Part shown: positions 51,866-56,122 of the stretch, one piece after another
Position numbering within the stretch: the first letter of the stretch is position 1
Layout of the letters: every line of letters starts with the position of its first letter
Assembly: GCF_002093625.1 (NCBI RefSeq)
Contig: NZ_MRWD01000036.1
Coordinates: 1-56,122, forward strand
Length of the DNA stretch: 56,122 bases
Source: Rouxiella silvae
GTDB lineage: Bacteria > Pseudomonadota > Gammaproteobacteria > Enterobacterales > Enterobacteriaceae
Direction: 5' to 3'
The notes under the pieces: model-generated
The model's database searches: none
Told to the model about the DNA's origin: nothing
Seen by the model: the letters and a program-made list of their open reading frames with translations, nothing else
Position numbers and translations under genes: made by a program

Positions 51866-54800
51866 ATGGACAAAAACATCACACGTTATACCAGTAGTCG
51901 CCCTTATCACTTATTGTCACTCGTTCCAGAAAGTACCGTCAGTTCAATAGCGCCCGCAATGAACGCAGTCGTACAAAATCACACCGCTCGGATAAGCTCT
52001 TTTCATCCAGGAAATTCGCCAATATCGACTCATTTATCCGGGGAACATCCTAGCCCCTCAGGGGGGAGCCTGCGAGTCTCAGCCCCCGTCCTTGCTTCAT
52101 TCCCCAACGTAGATTTCCCGCCGTCACCTAAAACCTCTTATTTTTCCACTCTGCATTCTGGAGACTGCGCATCGGCTCCGGAGGTTTGTATTAAAGGTCT
52201 GCTGCAATCGCAGACCTTCAGTGCCGAAAAACCGGTTGACCGCGTCGCAGAGTGTATTCGCGTCGCCCTGCAAGGTGGCGAATGGGGCGCACTGACCGAT
52301 GACTTTGCCTCGCTTGAAAGCCAGCTCACCCCGGCAGTTAAAAAAAGATTGAATACTTTTCTCGATGACGTCAGGCAGCAGGCGTCGAATCTTTTGGCTC
52401 TGAGCGAAGGCGGTGATACGCCGTTAAGGGTTTTACAAAGTGGAATCGAACGTGATGGTTTCATGCGCACGTTTCTGTGGCACAGCTGTGAACCTAATAC
52501 CAGCCAGAGAGAAATGTACCTCGGCATGCTGGGCAAGATTATTGGAGAGGAGGGGGTGTTAGCCGTACAGCTGGTTTATTGTCTTAGGGATATTAATACT
52601 GGGTTGGCACTGCGTCGGGTTGATGCCCTGGATGATTATCTTGGAAAAGTGAAGCAATTGCTGGATAACGTTGAAAATACGGGCGGAGAACTGATTAAGG
52701 GGAGGATAAAAGGAACAATCTTCGAGCTGCGACGAAAAGTGGAGACAGGCCTTTTCGATGTTAAAAAAGGCCAGGATGCAATGAGCAAAACAACGCTCTC
52801 CCAGATGTTAACTGCCGTGAACGCGATGACAAGCACAATGCTCTCCCTAGGTGATAATTCTGAGGTTTCCATCCCTTCATGCCTTTCGGGGGCCTATTTA
52901 ACGCTGGATAACACGGCTGATGCTCTCCGCCGGGTGAGTGCAGTCGATAGCGACAAGTTGGCCAGGTTAATAAGTAACAGAGAGCAGTCCAAGAATGGAC
53001 TGAGTGTCAAACTAAGTAAGAAGTTATCAGTGAGGGATCGGCTGTCTTTGCTGGAGAAACAGCGAGAGGCCAATAACGCGCTGGAATTGTTTGCCAATGA
53101 AAGCGTCGAGGTAAGACGATTATTAAAAATTCTCCACAAGCCGGAAACTCACATTTCTCAGAGGTATATAAATGCCCTGAAGGAGTGCGAGATACCGCCC
53201 TTGCAGCAGGATAGAAGTCGGTTGCTTACCTTACTCAGGACTATCCTTGAAGAGTCCGCTTTCTACGATGCGGCCCTTAAAGCAGGCGAATTCCTGCCAG
53301 ATGCCTCGAGTGTGGGTACTATCGACAATAACATCAAAACTCTACTACAAGCGTTGGAAACTCGAGGGAAAAAAGTTCAGCGCGAGGCTATCGCGGACGA
53401 ATGCCTGGCTCTATTTTCTGCGCTAAACCAGTGGCTAGGACAAGGAGAAAATGCCCGTAAAGCCGCCGGTGATGATGAAAAAGACCGGAATTTTCGGATG
53501 CAACGTCACATGTACGCCTCAGAGCGTGAGGCAAGTTTACAGCAACAAATCGCAGTGGCTGAGGCGAGTGAAGCGGTAAGGCAGTTCGAAGACGAGAAAA
53601 CCGATGTCATGGTTTTAATCTACGGCACTGAGTATCGAATCATGGAAGGAGAGGGTCAATACAAATCAGCTATGACGGGGGCGGTAATTTCCCCAATAAT
53701 GGTGAAAATTTCACGCTCGGAGCAACTGAAATATCTGCGGGCAGAAGAGAAAGGTGAAAACGGTAAAGCGAGGGAATTATTACAAAAATGGGCTAAAGAG
53801 AACGTGAATAAGATCCCAGATTTTGAGGCGCAACGGACGTATACCGATAATCTTACTGGCACGCATTACAAGCTACACGTTGAGTGGAAGGTCGATGAAC
53901 TCGTCGCGTATTCCGGCAGCGATAGGCAATATCGCCCAGCGCAGAGTGTCCATTCTGTCATGAAAGAGACGCTTGACGTGATTAAGGACGCGGCGCCTGC
54001 GTTTTCACCCGCAGCGGATAAGTTTACTTCATCACTTGGTCATACTCTGACTCCGTCCACCCTGATAAACGCCAGACAGGCACAGCCCCTTCGTTATGAC
54101 CCAAGTCAACGACCACAGACGCCTGACTACTCGACGACAATCGCGCAATCGAAAGAGCATATGATGACGCTCGGGGCCGGGCAGAGAGGGATCACAAAAT
54201 GGGCTGATCCAATAACCTTGGGGCAGTTGAAGAACGCACTCATTGACCTGCCTTATGGGTTATCACCTGACAAAAGTTGGATCTTCCAACTGGATCCAAA
54301 GCAGATAATTCCGTATTACAAAGATATTCAGGTCAACATGGCCAAAAAGAAATCACACAAGACTTCCCATTCACGAAAGGTCAGCGTAGCAGAGAAGGTA
54401 TTAGCCGACGCAAATATTACTCTCTCTTTCAATAAGGCATGGGCCAATGATCATGGTTCAGGCGCCTCGCAAATCTCAGAGGCTAAACCGATAGCGGGAA
54501 ACCACAAAAAATGGGCCTCAAGCCAGGAAGTGAGACAGGGTTATGTCGCGGCTCAGTCTGTCTCCTGGGAGCAAGAGCAAGAAATTTCTTTAGCTGCTGC
54601 TGATTTGCCTGCTGAGGAACAGATTTCCCTACAAGATTACACGCGAATACCAAACAAACCAGACTCTTCCGGATCCCGCTATTCTGACTGCCTGCTTTTT
54701 TCACTGGTTCAGCATATGACTCAGTGCTACGACGTTGATGACCATAACAACAGGGAGTGGGTTTATCACTATCGCACGGCTCTGGTAAATCATGGCTGGC

Positions 54801-56122
54801 ATCGACCCGGAGTACAGGGGGGATTCGCAGAAGATGGTTATATGCACTCTAATAGCGAGTCAACACGGTTATTAATCAACGCCATTAATACTGACTTGGA
54901 ACGCGCGGGGCAGCGCCCACTTAGAGTCATTCTGCACCAATTCAGCCCAATAGAAACGGGGGGGAGTATTGCGGATTTTACAGACACACACGGGCCAATA
55001 GATGGACGCGTGGTTCATATTCGGTCAGGCGACCAGCATTTTGAAGCACTTGTGCTTAACAGCATCGCGAATGAGGTGAATAGAAACACCACCAGGCAAG
55101 CTAATAATATGGCTGATAAAACGTCGGTAAAGGGAAGGGTTAAGGCAGAGAATGGCAACAAAACAGAACATGAGCCGGATGTTGATGTGCCATTAACGTT
55201 AGAACAGAAAAAGTACATAAATAAGTACCCTACAGCAGATTTTTTACGATGGCTTTCTCATGTTATTAGTTATCCCATAATCGAGAAGAAATTATCAGGA
55301 GAGACATTTAGGTATGAGGCCGGTGAGATAAGTATTGGCAGTAATAACATTGAAAATATTGCTTCTGCTATCAAGATATACCAGAAAGGTGATGGCACAT
55401 TTATGGTTATCGTGACTGAAAAAACCAGTAATAATGAGAGTGAAAACGCAATAAAAGTGTTTGATAACGTCTCCATTTTAAACGCTGTGACAGCAGATAT
55501 TGAAAATTCAGAAGACAAGCAGAGTATTATTGATTTGTTTGATGAAAGGTATTGCCTGCAAAATTTAAAGGAACGCGCGTCAATATTATATGGCATATTG
55601 TTAAATAACACAGCTACATCGGCAGAACATATCGCTAGATTATGTGAGGCGATAAGTGAAAACTTAAGGGGATTACCCTTGTGCTGTACTTATATCGTTA
55701 TTCAGGAGATTTTTAAACTACTGCGAGGTACTGAAGACAGGTTATTAGGATCAGTAGCATTGTCCGTGGTTAAGTTTCTTGGCGTACCCCCTGGGGACAT
55801 GTTGGAAAGACTAACGCAAAACATGCTAAAGAACATGAATCTTCCTCAATCTCAATGTAATAAGACGGTGGACGTGGCGGTATATATATATAAGTTAGCC
55901 ATTAGGGCTTCAGATAGATATTTGTCAGGGTTTAACGAATCTATTGAGCTAATCATTAATGATTTCAATTCGGTTGATAATACAGCCAAACGTCTTCGGG
56001 ATTTATTTGTTAATGTAAGGTTGTGTGTTTTTAATATGATGAATAGAGACTCTCAACCCGTGGAGGACTATCAACCGTTGTTGTTGAACGTTTTCAATGC
56101 ACTCGAAAATGCTATTAATAAC
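51866..56122 (+). CDS. Very large OTU-domain protein, putative secreted effector (partial, runs off the window)
   Basis: An uninterrupted frame of at least 1419 codons to the window edge, with AAGGG seven bases before the ATG. Residues 1-100 are rich in Ser, Thr and Pro and lack a Sec signal. Residues about 110-600 are mostly helical, with a coiled-coil-like stretch near 545-580. A Lys-rich patch lies near 825-840. An OTU-type cysteine protease core follows: YSDCLLFSLVQH with Cys942, a middle DGYMHSNSESTRLLINAIN and RPLRVILHQF, then GDQHFEALV with His1058 and Glu1060. The Asp sits directly before the Cys, not three residues earlier as in eukaryotic OTUs. The C-terminal 350 residues are helical. 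AT-rich codons (ATA, AGG, AGA) increase towards the 3' end, which suggests foreign origin. OTU enzymes cut ubiquitin, so a role on host ubiquitin is possible. Confidence 0.75.
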   Translation, partial: MDKNITRYTSSRPYHLLSLVPESTVSSIAPAMNAVVQNHTARISSFHPGNSPISTHLSGEHPSPSGGSLRVSAPVLASFPNVDFPPSPKTSYFSTLHSGDCASAPEVCIKGLLQSQTFSAEKPVDRVAECIRVALQGGEWGALTDDFASLESQLTPAVKKRLNTFLDDVRQQASNLLALSEGGDTPLRVLQSGIERDGFMRTFLWHSCEPNTSQREMYLGMLGKIIGEEGVLAVQLVYCLRDINTGLALRRVDALDDYLGKVKQLLDNVENTGGELIKGRIKGTIFELRRKVETGLFDVKKGQDAMSKTTLSQMLTAVNAMTSTMLSLGDNSEVSIPSCLSGAYLTLDNTADALRRVSAVDSDKLARLISNREQSKNGLSVKLSKKLSVRDRLSLLEKQREANNALELFANESVEVRRLLKILHKPETHISQRYINALKECEIPPLQQDRSRLLTLLRTILEESAFYDAALKAGEFLPDASSVGTIDNNIKTLLQALETRGKKVQREAIADECLALFSALNQWLGQGENARKAAGDDEKDRNFRMQRHMYASEREASLQQQIAVAEASEAVRQFEDEKTDVMVLIYGTEYRIMEGEGQYKSAMTGAVISPIMVKISRSEQLKYLRAEEKGENGKARELLQKWAKENVNKIPDFEAQRTYTDNLTGTHYKLHVEWKVDELVAYSGSDRQYRPAQSVHSVMKETLDVIKDAAPAFSPAADKFTSSLGHTLTPSTLINARQAQPLRYDPSQRPQTPDYSTTIAQSKEHMMTLGAGQRGITKWADPITLGQLKNALIDLPYGLSPDKSWIFQLDPKQIIPYYKDIQVNMAKKKSHKTSHSRKVSVAEKVLADANITLSFNKAWANDHGSGASQISEAKPIAGNHKKWASSQEVRQGYVAAQSVSWEQEQEISLAAADLPAEEQISLQDYTRIPNKPDSSGSRYSDCLLFSLVQHMTQCYDVDDHNNREWVYHYRTALVNHGWHRPGVQGGFAEDGYMHSNSESTRLLINAINTDLERAGQRPLRVILHQFSPIETGGSIADFTDTHGPIDGRVVHIRSGDQHFEALVLNSIANEVNRNTTRQANNMADKTSVKGRVKAENGNKTEHEPDVDVPLTLEQKKYINKYPTADFLRWLSHVISYPIIEKKLSGETFRYEAGEISIGSNNIENIASAIKIYQKGDGTFMVIVTEKTSNNESENAIKVFDNVSILNAVTADIENSEDKQSIIDLFDERYCLQNLKERASILYGILLNNTATSAEHIARLCEAISENLRGLPLCCTYIVIQEIFKLLRGTEDRLLGSVALSVVKFLGVPPGDMLERLTQNMLKNMNLPQSQCNKTVDVAVYIYKLAIRASDRYLSGFNESIELIINDFNSVDNTAKRLRDLFVNVRLCVFNMMNRDSQPVEDYQPLLLNVFNALENAINN

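Noticed and set aside
52138-55611. Several minus-strand frames of 60-130 codons under the large OTU-domain gene
   Set aside because: They lie opposite one uninterrupted 1419-codon plus-strand frame and show shadow-type composition.

Overview
The window looks like chromosomal DNA of an enterobacterium (order Enterobacterales), probably a Yersiniaceae or Hafniaceae-type genus rather than Escherichia. The complete histidine operon with its His-codon leader, yeeZ next to it, and the block dacC-ybjG ... ybjL-ybjM ... grxA-nfsA-rimK-ybjN-potFGHI-ybjO-rlmC closely follow the E. coli gene set. Several interruptions and an unrelated accessory block argue against a close E. coli relative. I saw no rRNA, tRNA, insertion sequence, prophage or CRISPR array.

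Layout. 1-0.46 kb: 3' end of a coiled-coil surface-polysaccharide type protein. 0.5-8.0 kb (minus strand): hisG-D-C-B-H-A-F-I, preceded by the his leader and attenuator. 8.3-9.1 kb: yeeZ. 9.2-18.9 kb: an amino-acid or peptide scavenging cluster. It has two polar amino-acid ABC transporters (one complete, one whose likely ATPase lies 5 kb away), a FAD amino-acid oxidoreductase, a LacI-type regulator with two perfect operator palindromes, and an M20D amidohydrolase. 19.1-27.6 kb: yohJ-yohK, an orphan sugar-binding protein, a PQQ-type aldose dehydrogenase, an M20 peptidase-MHS transporter operon with a divergent LysR regulator, and a HAD phosphatase. 28-30 kb: dacC and ybjG. 30.3-33.8 kb: an isochorismatase-like hydrolase with a threonine-codon leader, a methyltransferase, a GST, a glycosyltransferase and small unknown genes. 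34.4-48.1 kb: the conserved ybjL to rlmC block, including the polyamine importer potFGHI and a TraF-like outer-membrane protein inserted before grxA. 48.1-51.5 kb: a previously unlisted GhoT/OrtT-type toxin gene, fliZ, dcyD and a DUF1275 membrane protein. 51.9 kb to the end: one uninterrupted reading frame of at least 1419 codons carrying an OTU-type cysteine-protease signature.

The two most striking items are, first, a probable threonine-specific transcription attenuator in front of an isochorismatase-family hydrolase. Its leader peptide has six consecutive Thr residues written with all four Thr codons, followed by a terminator hairpin with a T-run and a competing antiterminator pairing. Second is the very large OTU-domain protein at the right edge, with a Ser/Thr/Pro-rich N terminus and no obvious signal peptide, which resembles a secreted host-directed effector. 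I know of no described threonine-attenuated isochorismatase operon. Both conclusions rest on motif reading by eye and were not tested by database search.
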